This document shows positions 34,743-43,644 of a stretch of 64,000 bases of DNA, in pieces; the stretch's first letter is position 1, and every line of letters begins with the position of its first letter. This DNA is from Frateuria_A sp051900425 (GTDB lineage: Bacteria; Pseudomonadota; Gammaproteobacteria; Xanthomonadales; Rhodanobacteraceae): NCBI RefSeq assembly GCF_051900425.1, contig NZ_JBHZGK010000003.1, positions 1 to 64,000 on the forward strand, written 5' to 3'. Below the pieces are notes generated by a model. That model ran no database searches. It was given only the letters and a program-made list of their open reading frames with translations, and had not been told where the DNA came from. A program made the position numbers and the translations under genes.

Positions 34743-34803
34743 CGTAGGGTGGGCTTTAGCACACCGTTCCGCACCGTGGCGGTGGGCTGAAGCCCACCCT
34801 ACG
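34743..34803. repeat. GTAGGGTGGGC palindromic repeat, complete copy
   Basis: CGTAGGGTGGGCTTTAG and CTGAAGCCCACCCTACG face each other around a 28-base centre. Related copies occur at 61186-61249 and, partially, at 13963-13984 and 47696-47707. It lies between the convergent comF and ubiA genes. Confidence 0.85.
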
Positions 34804-34809
34804 GGAGGG

Positions 34810-35826
34810 TCACTTCACCGCCAGGCCCAGCACGATGCCGATCCACAGCGTCAGGCCGACCCAGTTGTTGTGGCGGAACGCGGCCAGGCAGGCGTCGCGC
34901 GCGCGGCTGCGGATCAGCCACAGCTGGTAGCCGAACAGCCCGGCGGCGGCGAGCAGGCCGAGCCAGTACGGCCACGGCAGCTGCGCACGCTGGCCGACGA
35001 ACAGCATCGCCAGCAGGAACGTGCCGATCAGCATCCCCAGGATCGGCACGTCGGCATCGCCGAACAGGATCGCGGTGGACTTGGCGCCGACCTTGAGGTC
35101 GTCGTCGCGATCGACCATCGCGTATTCGGTGTCGTAGATCACCGACCACAGGATGTTGCCCAGAAACAGCAGCCAGCCCAGCGGCGGCACGGTGTTGGTC
35201 ACCGCGGCGAACGCCATCGGGATCGACCAGCCGAACGCCGCGCCGAGCACCACCTGCGGCAGGTAGGTCCAGCGCTTGGTGAACGGGTAGATCGCCGCCA
35301 GCGCCGCGCCGGCGAAGGAGAGCTTGATGGTCAGCGCGTTGGTGAACAGCACCAGCACGAAGGCGAGCGCGAGCAACGCGCCGAACACGATCAGCGCCTC
35401 GCGCGGGCTGACCCGGCCGCTGGCGATCGGCCGCCCGGCGGTGCGCGCCACCTGCGGGTCGAGCTTGCGGTCGGCGAAATCGTTGATCGCGCACCCGGCC
35501 GAGCGCATCGCGAATACGCCCAGGGTGAAGATCACCAGCGCGCCCCACGGCGGGAAGTCGCCGGCAGCCAGCCACAGCGCCCACCAGGTCGGCCACAGCA
35601 GCAGCAGCGCGCCGATCGGCCGATCCATGCGGGTGAGCACGAGGTAGTCCGCCGCCTTTTCGCGCCAGTGCGGCGGCAGCCGGCGCAGCAGCAGGTCGAG
35701 CACGCGCGTGGCGCGGGTCGAGCTGTCGGCCGGTCGGGTCGGGCGGGCAGGTGCGGGTGCGGGGTGGCGCGGTCGCGCCGTGGTCGGCGGCGTGCGGCGC
35801 TGGCGCTTGCGGGGAGGAGGGGCCAT
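34810..35826 (-). CDS. ubiA: 4-hydroxybenzoate polyprenyltransferase
   Basis: Inner-membrane prenyltransferase attaching the polyprenyl tail in ubiquinone synthesis. The 338-residue product has both Asp-rich motifs, NDFADRKLDPQVARTAGRP (about 114-132) and DTEYAMVDRDDDLKVG, and eight or nine helices. The first 45 residues are Pro/Arg-rich (MAPPPRKRQRRTPPTTARPR) and unlike the family, so an internal start such as the GTG encoding VLDLLLRRLPP is possible. No ubiC is adjacent. Confidence 0.94.
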   Translation of the reverse strand: MAPPPRKRQRRTPPTTARPRHPAPAPARPTRPADSSTRATRVLDLLLRRLPPHWREKAADYLVLTRMDRPIGALLLLWPTWWALWLAAGDFPPWGALVIFTLGVFAMRSAGCAINDFADRKLDPQVARTAGRPIASGRVSPREALIVFGALLALAFVLVLFTNALTIKLSFAGAALAAIYPFTKRWTYLPQVVLGAAFGWSIPMAFAAVTNTVPPLGWLLFLGNILWSVIYDTEYAMVDRDDDLKVGAKSTAILFGDADVPILGMLIGTFLLAMLFVGQRAQLPWPYWLGLLAAAGLFGYQLWLIRSRARDACLAAFRHNNWVGLTLWIGIVLGLAVK

Positions 35827-35948
35827 GCGTGGAGTTTAGCCCGGCACGCCGCGCGGCATCCGGGCCGCACGGCGCTGTTCGGGCCGGGTCTCCGCCGCTG
35901 GGCGCTTGGCCCGGGTCGCTCTACGCCCTGCGAAAGAGGGCGCTCAAC

Positions 35949-36119
35949 TCAGGGCAGCGGCGGCTGCAGCGGATCGTTCTCCTCCAGCGGGCTGCCCAGC
36001 GGATCGGAATCGGCGTCCCGCGCGGGGCTGGCGTGGCCAGGGTTGCGGATCTCCTCGTCGGGCCGCAGTTTGCCCGGCTGGGCGATCGGCGGCTCCGGGT
36101 GCTGGGGATTGTTCGGCAT
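35949..36119 (-). CDS. small proline-rich hydrophilic protein, unknown function
   Basis: A 56-codon gene starting MPNNPQHPEPPIAQPGKLRP and ending NDPLQPPLP. It is acidic, Pro-rich and probably disordered, without cysteines or membrane segments. GGAG lies six bases before the ATG, the strongest evidence that it is real. It sits between ubiA and the divergent cyclase gene. Short proteins of this composition are common hypotheticals in xanthomonads; no function can be given. Confidence 0.5.
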   Translation of the reverse strand: MPNNPQHPEPPIAQPGKLRPDEEIRNPGHASPARDADSDPLGSPLEENDPLQPPLP

Positions 36120-36318
36120 GGCATCGCTCCGTTCGGTCGGATGCGTGCCAGCCTCGCGCAGGCCCCGTCAAGCGCGTGCAAAAGGCGCGCTGCGGCACAG
36201 TTCCCGCGTCGGGCGGTGCAGGCCGTTCAAGCACGCTCCGCCCCGGCCGATATGTCAGGCGAAGGTCACCGCACGAGCGGCGGCCGTAGGGCAAGAGCCT
36301 TTTCGCAGGAGGCCGGGC

Positions 36319-37425
36319 ATGTCCGTGGCATACGACATCGTTGCGCAGGAAGCCGCCTCGGCGCGGGCGCTGGCCGCCCTGGCACCGGTGCCGCGAAGCC
36401 CGATGGCGCCGGCGCAGGCGCGCCTGCTCGCCTCGGTCGCCGCGTTCACCCACCACCGCGACATCGACGCACTGGACCACAGCCTTGCGCTGTCGCTGGC
36501 CGAGCTGGCACCGGCGCGCGCCGTGGTGCTGTGCAAGCGGGCAGCCGACGGCCGCCGGCTGGAAAGCCTGGTGCGATGCGCCGCCGACGCGCAGGGCGTG
36601 TTCGCGCTGTGCGCCAGCGAACCGGCCGCCGACGATCCCGCGCTGGAGCCGGTATGGCGCTGCATGGACCAGCAGCAGAGCCACGCCTGGACGCAGGCGG
36701 ACGAGCATCGCCTGTACGTGCCGATCGTGCACGAGGGACGCGCGCTGGGCGCGCTGCAGCTGGAATCCGATACGCCGCTGGACGGCGCCCATGCCCTCGC
36801 CGAGGGCTTCGCGCGGATCTACGCCAACTACATCACCCTGCTCAACGAGAGCGAGCGCGACAAGCTCACCGGCCTGTACAACCGGCGCACCTTCGAGCGC
36901 CACCTGCAGCGGCTGTTCCACTGTCCAGCCGCGGCCCGTGCCACCGACGAGCGCCGCGCCAGCCGCGCGCCGGCAGGCGTGTGGCTGGCGATCTTCGATA
37001 TCGACCATTTCAAGCGCATCAACGACACCTACGGCCACATCTACGGTGACGAGGTGATCCTGCTGCTGGCACAGCAGATGCGCGCCAGCTTCCGCCAGGG
37101 CGATGTGCTGTTCCGCTTCGGCGGCGAGGAGTTCGTGATCCTGCTGGCCGGCCACGACGAGGCACAAGCCCGCCACGCGCTGGAGCGCTTCCGTGAGCGG
37201 GTGGCCAACTACCTGTTCCCGCAGGTCGGCCACGTCACCGTCAGCGTCGGCTACGCGCTGGCTGCGGCCGGCGATTACCCCGAAACGGTGATCGACCGCG
37301 CCGACAAGGCGCTGTACTACGCCAAGGAAAACGGCCGCAACCGGACCCACGGCTACGAGGAACTGGTCGGTCGCGGCGCGCTGGCTTCCGAGGTGGTGAG
37401 CACCGGCAGCATCGATCTTTTCTGA
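36319..37425 (+). CDS. GAF-like sensor diguanylate cyclase (GGDEF)
   Basis: Makes cyclic-di-GMP from two GTP. The 368-residue soluble protein has a GAF-like N-terminal half (about 35-175) and a GGDEF domain from LTGLYNRRTFERHLQ onward. The active-site motif is GGEEF at 268-272, catalytically competent, and the inhibitory I-site RxxD is present at 259-262, exactly five residues before it. DIDHFKRINDTYGH is intact. A perfect AGGAGG precedes the ATG. The region between residues 205 and 230 carries an Arg/Ala-rich insertion. No signal or membrane segment, so it senses a cytoplasmic cue. Confidence 0.93.
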   Translation: MSVAYDIVAQEAASARALAALAPVPRSPMAPAQARLLASVAAFTHHRDIDALDHSLALSLAELAPARAVVLCKRAADGRRLESLVRCAADAQGVFALCASEPAADDPALEPVWRCMDQQQSHAWTQADEHRLYVPIVHEGRALGALQLESDTPLDGAHALAEGFARIYANYITLLNESERDKLTGLYNRRTFERHLQRLFHCPAAARATDERRASRAPAGVWLAIFDIDHFKRINDTYGHIYGDEVILLLAQQMRASFRQGDVLFRFGGEEFVILLAGHDEAQARHALERFRERVANYLFPQVGHVTVSVGYALAAAGDYPETVIDRADKALYYAKENGRNRTHGYEELVGRGALASEVVSTGSIDLF

Positions 37426-37566
37426 GCAGCGTCCGCTCCCCTCAAGCGGGAGGATTTCCGCCGTGCCGCGTGTGGCGAGGTAAATAGCCCGCTCCGCCGG
37501 ATGCCGTCCCTCACACGGGCCGGTCCGGCGTAACCATTCCGCCGTTCCCGGCATCGCGGAGGGCGC
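37426..37566. other. short convergent intergenic region
   Basis: The region lies between the cyclase and thrC genes. CGGTCCGGCGTAACCATTCCG and CGTTCCCGGCATCGCGGAGG are GC-rich but no clear terminator or repeat was recognised. Confidence 0.4.
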
Positions 37567-38874
37567 TCAGCGCAGCGCCCGAAGCCATTGTCCGAACGCG
37601 GAGTCGTCGGCCGGCATCGGCGCGGAGTGCTCCGGACGATCGAGCATGCTGGCCAGCGCGGGTGGCATCGGGACGGGCTGGCCGAGCAGCGGTTCGAGCA
37701 CCGATTCGAACTTGGCCGGATGCGCGGTGGCGACCACTGCCCAGGCGCGCCCGTCGCGCCGCGGCGCCTGGTCGAGCACCGCCAGCGCGGTGGCGGTGTG
37801 CGGGCAGACCACTTCGCCGTGGTCGCGGGCGTGGCGCAGCAGGGCGGCGCGGATCGTTGCGTCGTCGACGCTGGTCGCGCGCAGGGTGCGACGCAGGGCG
37901 TCGTCGTCGCCATCGAATGTCCAGCGCAGCCGTTCGAAGTTGCTCGGTGCGCCCACGTCCATGGCATTGGCCAGCGTGGCGATGGCGTCGCGCGGGCGGT
38001 AGTCGGCACCGGCGAAGAACTCCGGCAGCGTGCGGTTGGCGTTGCAGGCCAGGCGGATGTCGCCGATCGGCAGGCCCATGCCGCGCGCCCAGAGGCAGGC
38101 CAGGACATTGCCGAGGTTGCCGGTGGGGATGATGAAATCCAGAGGCGCGCCATGGCGGCGCCACCAGCCCAGGGCCGCATGCGCGTAGTAGCCCATCTGC
38201 GGCAGCAGGCGGCCCAGGCTGATGCTGTTGGCGGAACTGAGCGGCATCTCGCGCTGCAGCGCCGTGTCGTTGAGCGCCGCCTTCACCATGCGCTGGCAGT
38301 CGTCGAAGCTGCCTGCCACGCGCAATGCGTGCACGTTGTCGCCAAAGCTGCCGAGCTGGTGCGCCTGGCGCGGCGAGACGCGGCCGTCGGGATAGAGGAT
38401 CGCCACGCGCACGCCGGGCTGCCGGTGGAACGCAGCGCCGACCGCAGCGCCGGTATCGCCGGAGGTCGCGACCAGGATGGTCAGCGGCGGCGCATCGGTG
38501 GTGCGCAGGCGGCGCAGGCAGGCGGCGAGGAAGCGCGCGCCGAAATCCTTGAAGGCCGCGGTGGGGCCGTGGAACAGCTCCAGCACCGAGGCATCCGGCC
38601 GCGCGAGCGGGCGCAGCGGAGCGTCGAACGCGAATGCCTCGGCGCAGATCGCCGGCAGCGCCTGGACCAGCACGCCGTCCTCGAAGAAAGGCCCGAGCAG
38701 TGTGGCCGCGGTCGCGGCGAGGTCGCCATCCGGGTCGAACGCAGACAGATCCACGCGGGGCAGGCGCTCGGGTACATACAGCCCGCCGTCCGGCGCCAGG
38801 CCGGCGGCGATCGCCTCGTCCAGCGACACCGCGGGCGCCTGATCGCGCGTGCTCAGGTAGCGCCGCACGCTCAT
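37567..38874 (-). CDS. thrC: threonine synthase
   Basis: PLP enzyme converting O-phosphohomoserine to threonine. The 435-residue product has the PLP lysine Lys109 in HGPTAAFKDFGARF, the nearby VATSGDTGAAVGAAF loop and IPTGNLGNVLA. The ATG overlaps the thrB stop (ATGA), so the two enzymes are translated in step. No thrA or hom gene adjoins the pair in this window. Confidence 0.97.
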   Translation of the reverse strand: MSVRRYLSTRDQAPAVSLDEAIAAGLAPDGGLYVPERLPRVDLSAFDPDGDLAATAATLLGPFFEDGVLVQALPAICAEAFAFDAPLRPLARPDASVLELFHGPTAAFKDFGARFLAACLRRLRTTDAPPLTILVATSGDTGAAVGAAFHRQPGVRVAILYPDGRVSPRQAHQLGSFGDNVHALRVAGSFDDCQRMVKAALNDTALQREMPLSSANSISLGRLLPQMGYYAHAALGWWRRHGAPLDFIIPTGNLGNVLACLWARGMGLPIGDIRLACNANRTLPEFFAGADYRPRDAIATLANAMDVGAPSNFERLRWTFDGDDDALRRTLRATSVDDATIRAALLRHARDHGEVVCPHTATALAVLDQAPRRDGRAWAVVATAHPAKFESVLEPLLGQPVPMPPALASMLDRPEHSAPMPADDSAFGQWLRALR

Positions 38875-39800
38875 GCGAGCAGCTGCGCGCCGGGGCCGTC
38901 GATGGGGCCGACCAGCACGTCGCTGCCCAGCCCCGCCTCGGCGAACGCCGCACGCATCGCGTTGGCCGCGGCCTGCGCCGTGCCCGCGTCCTCGAACCAG
39001 CCGAACACGCTCGGCCCGGCGCCGGAGATGCTGGCGCCGAGCGCGCCATGGTCGAGCGCGGCCTGCTGCACGCGGGCGAAGTTGGGTACCAGTGGCGCGC
39101 GGCGCGGCTCGACCAGCACGTCCCGCAGGCCTTCGCGCACCAGCGTCGCGTCGCCCTGCCAACAGCCGGCGATCACCTGCGCCAGGTTGGCGCTCTGCGC
39201 GACGAACTCATCGAGCGCATAACTGCCGGCCAGCGCCGCACGCGCGCGGCGTGTTTCCAGCACGCAGTGCGGGTGCACCAGCGCGCAATGCCAGGCCGCC
39301 GGCACCGGGATGCGTACCAGCCGGGTGGCGGTGGCGAGCACCAGCCCGCCCAGTAACTGGGGGCCGACGTTGTCGCCGTGACGGCCGCCGCTGGCCACCG
39401 CCTCGCCGTCCATCGCGAAGCCGTACAGCGCCTCGCGCGGCAGCGGTTCGTCCAGCAGCGCGTTGGCGGCGACCAGCGCGGCCACGCAGGAGGCGGCCGA
39501 GCCGGCCATGCCCGAGCCCAGCGCGATGCCCTTGTGCAAGGTCAGTTCAAAGCCGTGCTCGAGCCGCAGCGCGTCACGCAACGCAATCAACGCGGCGCCG
39601 GCGGTGTTGCGCCCGGCTTCCGTCGGCAGGTCGCGGACCACGCCCTCGATGCGCGCGATGCGCACCACCGGTGCGTCGATGCGCGTCACCTGCGCACGAT
39701 CGCCGGCGCCGGCCAGGGTGTGGCCGAGGATGTCGAAGCCCACGCCGACATTGCCCACGCAGGCGGGGGCAAAGGCGCTGGCTGTGCGGACGGATGACAT
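38871..39800 (-). CDS. thrB: homoserine kinase (GHMP family)
   Basis: Phosphorylates homoserine. The 309-residue product starts MSSVRTASAFAPACVGNVGV, has the GHMP ATP loop GIALGSGMAGSAAS (91-104) and the C-terminal SISGAGPSVFGWF. It is full length. It is probably the first gene of a thrB-thrC transcript; the upstream 290 bases hold a long inverted-repeat element rather than thrA. Confidence 0.96.
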   Translation of the reverse strand: MSSVRTASAFAPACVGNVGVGFDILGHTLAGAGDRAQVTRIDAPVVRIARIEGVVRDLPTEAGRNTAGAALIALRDALRLEHGFELTLHKGIALGSGMAGSAASCVAALVAANALLDEPLPREALYGFAMDGEAVASGGRHGDNVGPQLLGGLVLATATRLVRIPVPAAWHCALVHPHCVLETRRARAALAGSYALDEFVAQSANLAQVIAGCWQGDATLVREGLRDVLVEPRRAPLVPNFARVQQAALDHGALGASISGAGPSVFGWFEDAGTAQAAANAMRAAFAEAGLGSDVLVGPIDGPGAQLLA

Positions 39801-39934
39801 GGGCGGTTCCCGGTTCGAAGGTTCTGGCCTGTGCGCCTGGCGGGAAGCCGGGTGCAGGGGGGCTTTGCACGATTCGCCATTGTCGCAGCGCGGGCGCGAG
39901 AGGGGGTGGCCGCCTCTGTCGGGGCCGAGGAGCG

Positions 39935-40068
39935 CCCCATCCGCCCTTTCGGGCACCTTCCCCCGCGTTCGCGGAGGAAGGGTCGATTGGGTGCCGCGCA
40001 GTAAGGAAATCCTTCCCCCCGTCTCACGGAGGAAGGTGCCGAAGGGCGGAGGGGGAAGCCCTGCGAAG
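39935..40068. repeat. 134-bp inverted-repeat element between thrB and the cpdB-like gene
   Basis: Left arm TCCGCCCTTTCGGGCACCTT (39940-39959) and right arm AAGGTGCCGAAGGGCGGA (about 40033-40050) are near-perfect inverted repeats about 70 bases apart. The interior has two further CTTCCCCC-type runs. The left part resembles the repeat at 23832-23892. The layout looks like a small non-autonomous (MITE- or REP-pair-like) element. No coding capacity. Confidence 0.7.
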
Positions 40069-40092
40069 ACCCACCGCCCTCGCCAGGCCGCC

Positions 40093-42123
40093 CTACCGGC
40101 GCGGGCGATGGCGACGGGCGGCCGGTCCGCCGCGCGGGGCTCCAGCCCCGAGGTCGATCGCGTACACCGCCGTGCCGTCGCCGTTCTCGCGCAACTGGCG
40201 GATGCCGGGCACGCCGTCGTCCGCCGCGATCGCCTGCTTGCCCGCGGCGGCAGTGAAGGTGACCGCGCCACGCGTCTTCAGCGGCGCGAAGTGCCAGGAG
40301 GCGGCCGGCAGCTGCGCGCGATCGAGCGTGCCGGTGCGCCTGAGCCACGCGGCGACGATCTCACGCACGCCATCCTGCGAGGCGAGCACGGTGTTGCTGC
40401 CGTCCAGCCCCGGGAAGTTGCCACCGCCGCTGGCGCGGTAGTTGTTGGTGGCGACGACGAACGGTTGGGTCGGGGTGACCGGCTTGCCCTGGTACGTGAG
40501 CGACACGATGCGCTGGCCCACCGGTCTGCTCAGGTCGATCGCGTAGCGGAGGTCGCCCTGGATCTGGTCGAAGTTGAAGCCCGGCACGTGGGTGTTGATC
40601 AGCGCCTGTTCGCCGGCCTTCGCCGGATCGATGCGGTTGAAGCGCGCCGCCGATTGCTCCAGCCAGGCCTTCACGCCCGCGCCATCGGTCTTCACCGCGG
40701 CGAGCGTGTTCGGATAGAAGTACAGGTCCGCCGCGCTGCGCAGGGTGAGCGGACCGGGCGGCACGTCGGTGTAGTCGTCCGGACCGCCGAAGCCGGTGCG
40801 GAAGGCGGCCCCCGCGGCCAGCACCGGCACGCCTGCCAGTTCGGGATGCAGTTTGGGCAACTCCCGCTGCACGTAGTCACGCTGCGCCGCGTTGACCACC
40901 GCCAGCGCGGTCATGTCGCCTTCGTCGGAGAAATAGCTGGACAGCCGCAGCGTGCTCTGGCCGATCGGCGTGTTCACGTAGGCCAGCGTCGCCGCATGCG
41001 CCTGCGCCACCAGCGGCGCGATCGCCGGGTCGGTCGGCACGCACGTGTTCTTCTGCGGGCAGATCGGGCGCACCTCGCTGCGGGTGTCGTCGCGGTCGAT
41101 GATCCAGTGGCCGTTTGCGCGTTCGAGCGCCAGCTTGATCACCCCCAGGTCCTTGCCGAAGAAGCCGCCCATCACGGCGGGCTTGCCGCGCACGAAACCG
41201 CGCGTGGCGTCCACGTCCTTCATGCCGGCGTAGCGGGGCCCCGGGAACTCCGTATGCGAGTGGCCCAGCAGCAGCACGTCGATGCCCGGCAGGCCGGCCA
41301 GGTACCAGCCGCCGTTCTCCATGTCGCTGGTATAGGGCGCGGTGTCGAGGCCGCCGTGCAGGATCGCCACCACCAGGTCCGGGTGCTGCGCTTCGATCTG
41401 CGGCAGGTAGCGCTGCGCCGCCTCGACCACGCCGCTGACGGTCACCTTGCCTTCGAGATTGCGCTGGTCCCACTTCAGGATCGGCGGCGGCGTGAAGCCG
41501 ATGATCGCCACCTTGAGCGGCACCTGCAGGCGACTGCCATCGGACGTGTACGCCTCGATGGTCTTCTTCACCATCGTCCACGGCTTGAAGATCGGCTTGC
41601 CGCTCCTGGCGTCGAACACGTTGGACAGCACCAGCGGAAAGTGCGGGCCGGCGCAGCGCTCGGTGCGCTTGCCGTCGATGTCCATCGGCGTGCCGGTGAC
41701 CTGCGACAGGAACGGCAGCCCGTAGTTGAACTCGTGGTTGCCGGCCGTGCCGCCGTCGTAGCCCATCGCGTCCATCGCCTTGTAGATGGCCAGCTCCTGC
41801 TCGCAGCCGACCGGCGCAACCAGCGCCTGATAGTCGGCCAGCACGGTGCCCTGGATGGTGTCGCCGCTGTCGAACAGGAAGTTGTTGGGAAATTCGGCAC
41901 GCGCACGGTGGATCAGCGTGGCGACCCGTTCGTAGCCGACGGTGGGATCGCCCTTGGCCTTGAAGTAGTCCCAGCTCAGCACGTTCGCGTGCACGTCGGT
42001 GGTTTCCAGGATCGCCACGTCCGCGCGCGTGCCGTCGGGTGCGGCGGCGGGCATGGTCGGGCTGGCGGCACAGCCGGCGAGCACGGCGGCGGCGAGCAGG
42101 GGCAACAGCGGGCGGAGCGACAT
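40093..42123 (-). CDS. CpdB-like 2',3'-cyclic nucleotide phosphodiesterase/5'-nucleotidase lipoprotein
   Basis: A metallophosphatase with a 5'-nucleotidase C-terminal domain, probably recycling extracellular or periplasmic nucleotides. The 676-residue product has a lipoprotein signal (LAGC, Cys18), the metal-site motifs ETTDVHANV, SGDTIQG, GTAGNHEFNYG and LGHSHTEFPG, and a C-terminal substrate-binding domain containing NNYRASGGGNFPG. The lipobox makes it membrane-anchored, unlike soluble periplasmic CpdB. It ends in a Pro/Arg-rich tail. It is divergent from the GntR regulator gene. Confidence 0.9.
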   Translation of the reverse strand: MSLRPLLPLLAAAVLAGCAASPTMPAAAPDGTRADVAILETTDVHANVLSWDYFKAKGDPTVGYERVATLIHRARAEFPNNFLFDSGDTIQGTVLADYQALVAPVGCEQELAIYKAMDAMGYDGGTAGNHEFNYGLPFLSQVTGTPMDIDGKRTERCAGPHFPLVLSNVFDARSGKPIFKPWTMVKKTIEAYTSDGSRLQVPLKVAIIGFTPPPILKWDQRNLEGKVTVSGVVEAAQRYLPQIEAQHPDLVVAILHGGLDTAPYTSDMENGGWYLAGLPGIDVLLLGHSHTEFPGPRYAGMKDVDATRGFVRGKPAVMGGFFGKDLGVIKLALERANGHWIIDRDDTRSEVRPICPQKNTCVPTDPAIAPLVAQAHAATLAYVNTPIGQSTLRLSSYFSDEGDMTALAVVNAAQRDYVQRELPKLHPELAGVPVLAAGAAFRTGFGGPDDYTDVPPGPLTLRSAADLYFYPNTLAAVKTDGAGVKAWLEQSAARFNRIDPAKAGEQALINTHVPGFNFDQIQGDLRYAIDLSRPVGQRIVSLTYQGKPVTPTQPFVVATNNYRASGGGNFPGLDGSNTVLASQDGVREIVAAWLRRTGTLDRAQLPAASWHFAPLKTRGAVTFTAAAGKQAIAADDGVPGIRQLRENGDGTAVYAIDLGAGAPRGGPAARRHRPRR

Positions 42124-42240
42124 CGGGAACGTCCAGCGGCAAACGGGCAGGGCCGGGAACGTAGCAGATCGATGGGGCGAGGGGCGGGCGCTGCGCTGTC
42201 CTGTCCCCCCATCGCCGCTCCTGCGCGGCGACGGGAGTGC

Positions 42241-42269
42241 TTGACGCGGTCCCAATCCATCTGTACTAC
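42241..42269 (+). promoter_or_regulatory. promoter of the GntR-ABC operon
   Basis: TTGACG (42241-42246) and TACTAC (42264-42269) are separated by 17 bases. The -10 box is inside the palindromic operator at 42261-42283, so regulator binding would block RNA polymerase. Confidence 0.65.
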
Positions 42270-42283
42270 TACACATAGTACAG
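42261..42283. promoter_or_regulatory. palindromic operator of the YtrA-type regulator
   Basis: CTGTACTA (42261-42268) and TAGTACAG (42276-42283) form a perfect 8-bp inverted repeat with a 7-base spacer, 16 bases before the regulator ATG. Position and symmetry are those of an autoregulatory GntR operator. Confidence 0.75.
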
Positions 42284-42298
42284 ACAGGACGGACCACC

Positions 42299-42706
42299 AT
42301 GCCCCGCAGCCAGGCCCTGATGCTCCAGATCGCCACCGGCGATGCGCGCCCGATCAGCAAGCAGATCGTCGACGGCGTGCGCATGAAGATCGCCACCGCC
42401 GAACTCTGTCCCGGCGATCAGTTGCCCAGCGTGCGCGGCCTCGCCCAGCAACTGACGATCAACCCCAACACCGTGGCCAAGGCATACGCCGAACTCACCA
42501 GCGAGGGCTGGCTGGAGTCGCGCCAGGGTCTGGGCCTGTTCGTCGCCACGCCGCGCCAGCGGCTGTCCAACACCGAGCGCGACCGCCGCATGGACGAGGC
42601 GGTCCAGGCCTTCGTGCACGAGGTGGCGGCGCTGGATTACCCGCCCGAGCGCGCGCTGGCACGGCTGGACCGCGCGCTCCAGGTGTTGTCCCGCAAAAGC
42701 GCCTGA
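42299..42706 (+). CDS. GntR-family regulator, YtrA subfamily
   Basis: A 135-residue one-domain regulator: a winged-helix domain (about 15-80, with SVRGLAQQLTINPNTVAKAY and EGWLESRQGLGLFV) followed by a short helical dimerisation tail of about 45 residues, the YtrA layout. YtrA proteins normally repress the ABC transporter genes beside them, often in response to cell-envelope antibiotics. Here two ABC genes follow at 21 bases, and a palindromic operator overlaps its promoter. Confidence 0.9.
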   Translation: MPRSQALMLQIATGDARPISKQIVDGVRMKIATAELCPGDQLPSVRGLAQQLTINPNTVAKAYAELTSEGWLESRQGLGLFVATPRQRLSNTERDRRMDEAVQAFVHEVAALDYPPERALARLDRALQVLSRKSA

Positions 42707-42727
42707 CCTGCCCGGGAACCTTGAGCC

Positions 42728-43633
42728 ATGACCGACCACGTCATCGAAACCCTCGCGCTGAGCAAGCGCTACGGCAGCAAGCTCGCGCTCGACGCGCTGG
42801 ATCTTTCCATCGCCGCGGGCCGCATCCACGCCATCGTCGGTGCCAACGGCGCGGGCAAGTCGACGCTGTTCCGCATCCTGCTCGGCTTCCTGCCGCCGAC
42901 CAGCGGCAGCGCGCGCATCCTCGGCCGCGACAGCCAGCGTCTCACGCCGGACGATCGCGGCCGCATCGGCTTCGTCAACGAGGAGCACACGCTGCCGAAC
43001 TGGATGCGCGTCTCGGCGGTCGCCGCCATGCAGCGCCGCCAGTACCCGCGCTGGAACCAGCGCGCCTACGACGAGGTGATCGGCCACTACCACGTCCTGC
43101 CGGAGCAGAAGGTCGGCCAGCTCTCGCGTGGCGAGCGTGCCGGTTTCAACCTCGCGCTGACGCTGGCGCAGGGGCCGGAACTGCTGGTGCTGGACGAACC
43201 GACGCTGGGCCTGGACGTGGTCGCCAAGCGCGCCTTCCTCGAATCGCTGATGTATTCGAGCGCGGCCGAGTCGTGCACGGTGATCTACTGCTCGCACCAG
43301 ATGGAAGAGATCGAGCGCGTCGCAGAGAACCTGATCATCCTCGAGCGCGGGCGCCTGGCGCACATGTCGGCGCCGGAGGAGTTCTGCGCACGGGTCACCC
43401 ACTGGGTCGCCGACATCCCGTTCGCCGGGCCGCCGCCAGCCAGCGTGCCCGGTCTGCTGCAGGTGCAGCGCATCGACGGCCTGCACCACTATCTGGTGCT
43501 TGACCAGGACGGGGACTTCGCGCAGTTCCTGCGCGGCGCCGGCGCGCGCACGGTGCAGAGCATGCCGGTGAGCCTGGACCGCGCGGTCAACGGCTTCCTG
43601 GCCAAGAACCACGCGATGCCGGCGGCGGCATGA
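42728..43633 (+). CDS. ABC transporter ATP-binding protein
   Basis: A 301-residue ATPase. Walker A is GANGAGKST at 38-46, the signature is LSRGE (132-136) rather than LSGGQ, and Walker B is LLVLDEPT at 152-159, with the His switch in YCSHQ. The Q-loop position reads FVNEEHTLP, with Asn-Glu in place of Gln, as in YtrB/EcsA-type ATPases. The last 70 residues form an accessory domain. Its stop overlaps an ATG (43630) that opens the next frame. Confidence 0.93.
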   Translation: MTDHVIETLALSKRYGSKLALDALDLSIAAGRIHAIVGANGAGKSTLFRILLGFLPPTSGSARILGRDSQRLTPDDRGRIGFVNEEHTLPNWMRVSAVAAMQRRQYPRWNQRAYDEVIGHYHVLPEQKVGQLSRGERAGFNLALTLAQGPELLVLDEPTLGLDVVAKRAFLESLMYSSAAESCTVIYCSHQMEEIERVAENLIILERGRLAHMSAPEEFCARVTHWVADIPFAGPPPASVPGLLQVQRIDGLHHYLVLDQDGDFAQFLRGAGARTVQSMPVSLDRAVNGFLAKNHAMPAAA

Positions 43634-43644
43634 GGAGGGGCGAC

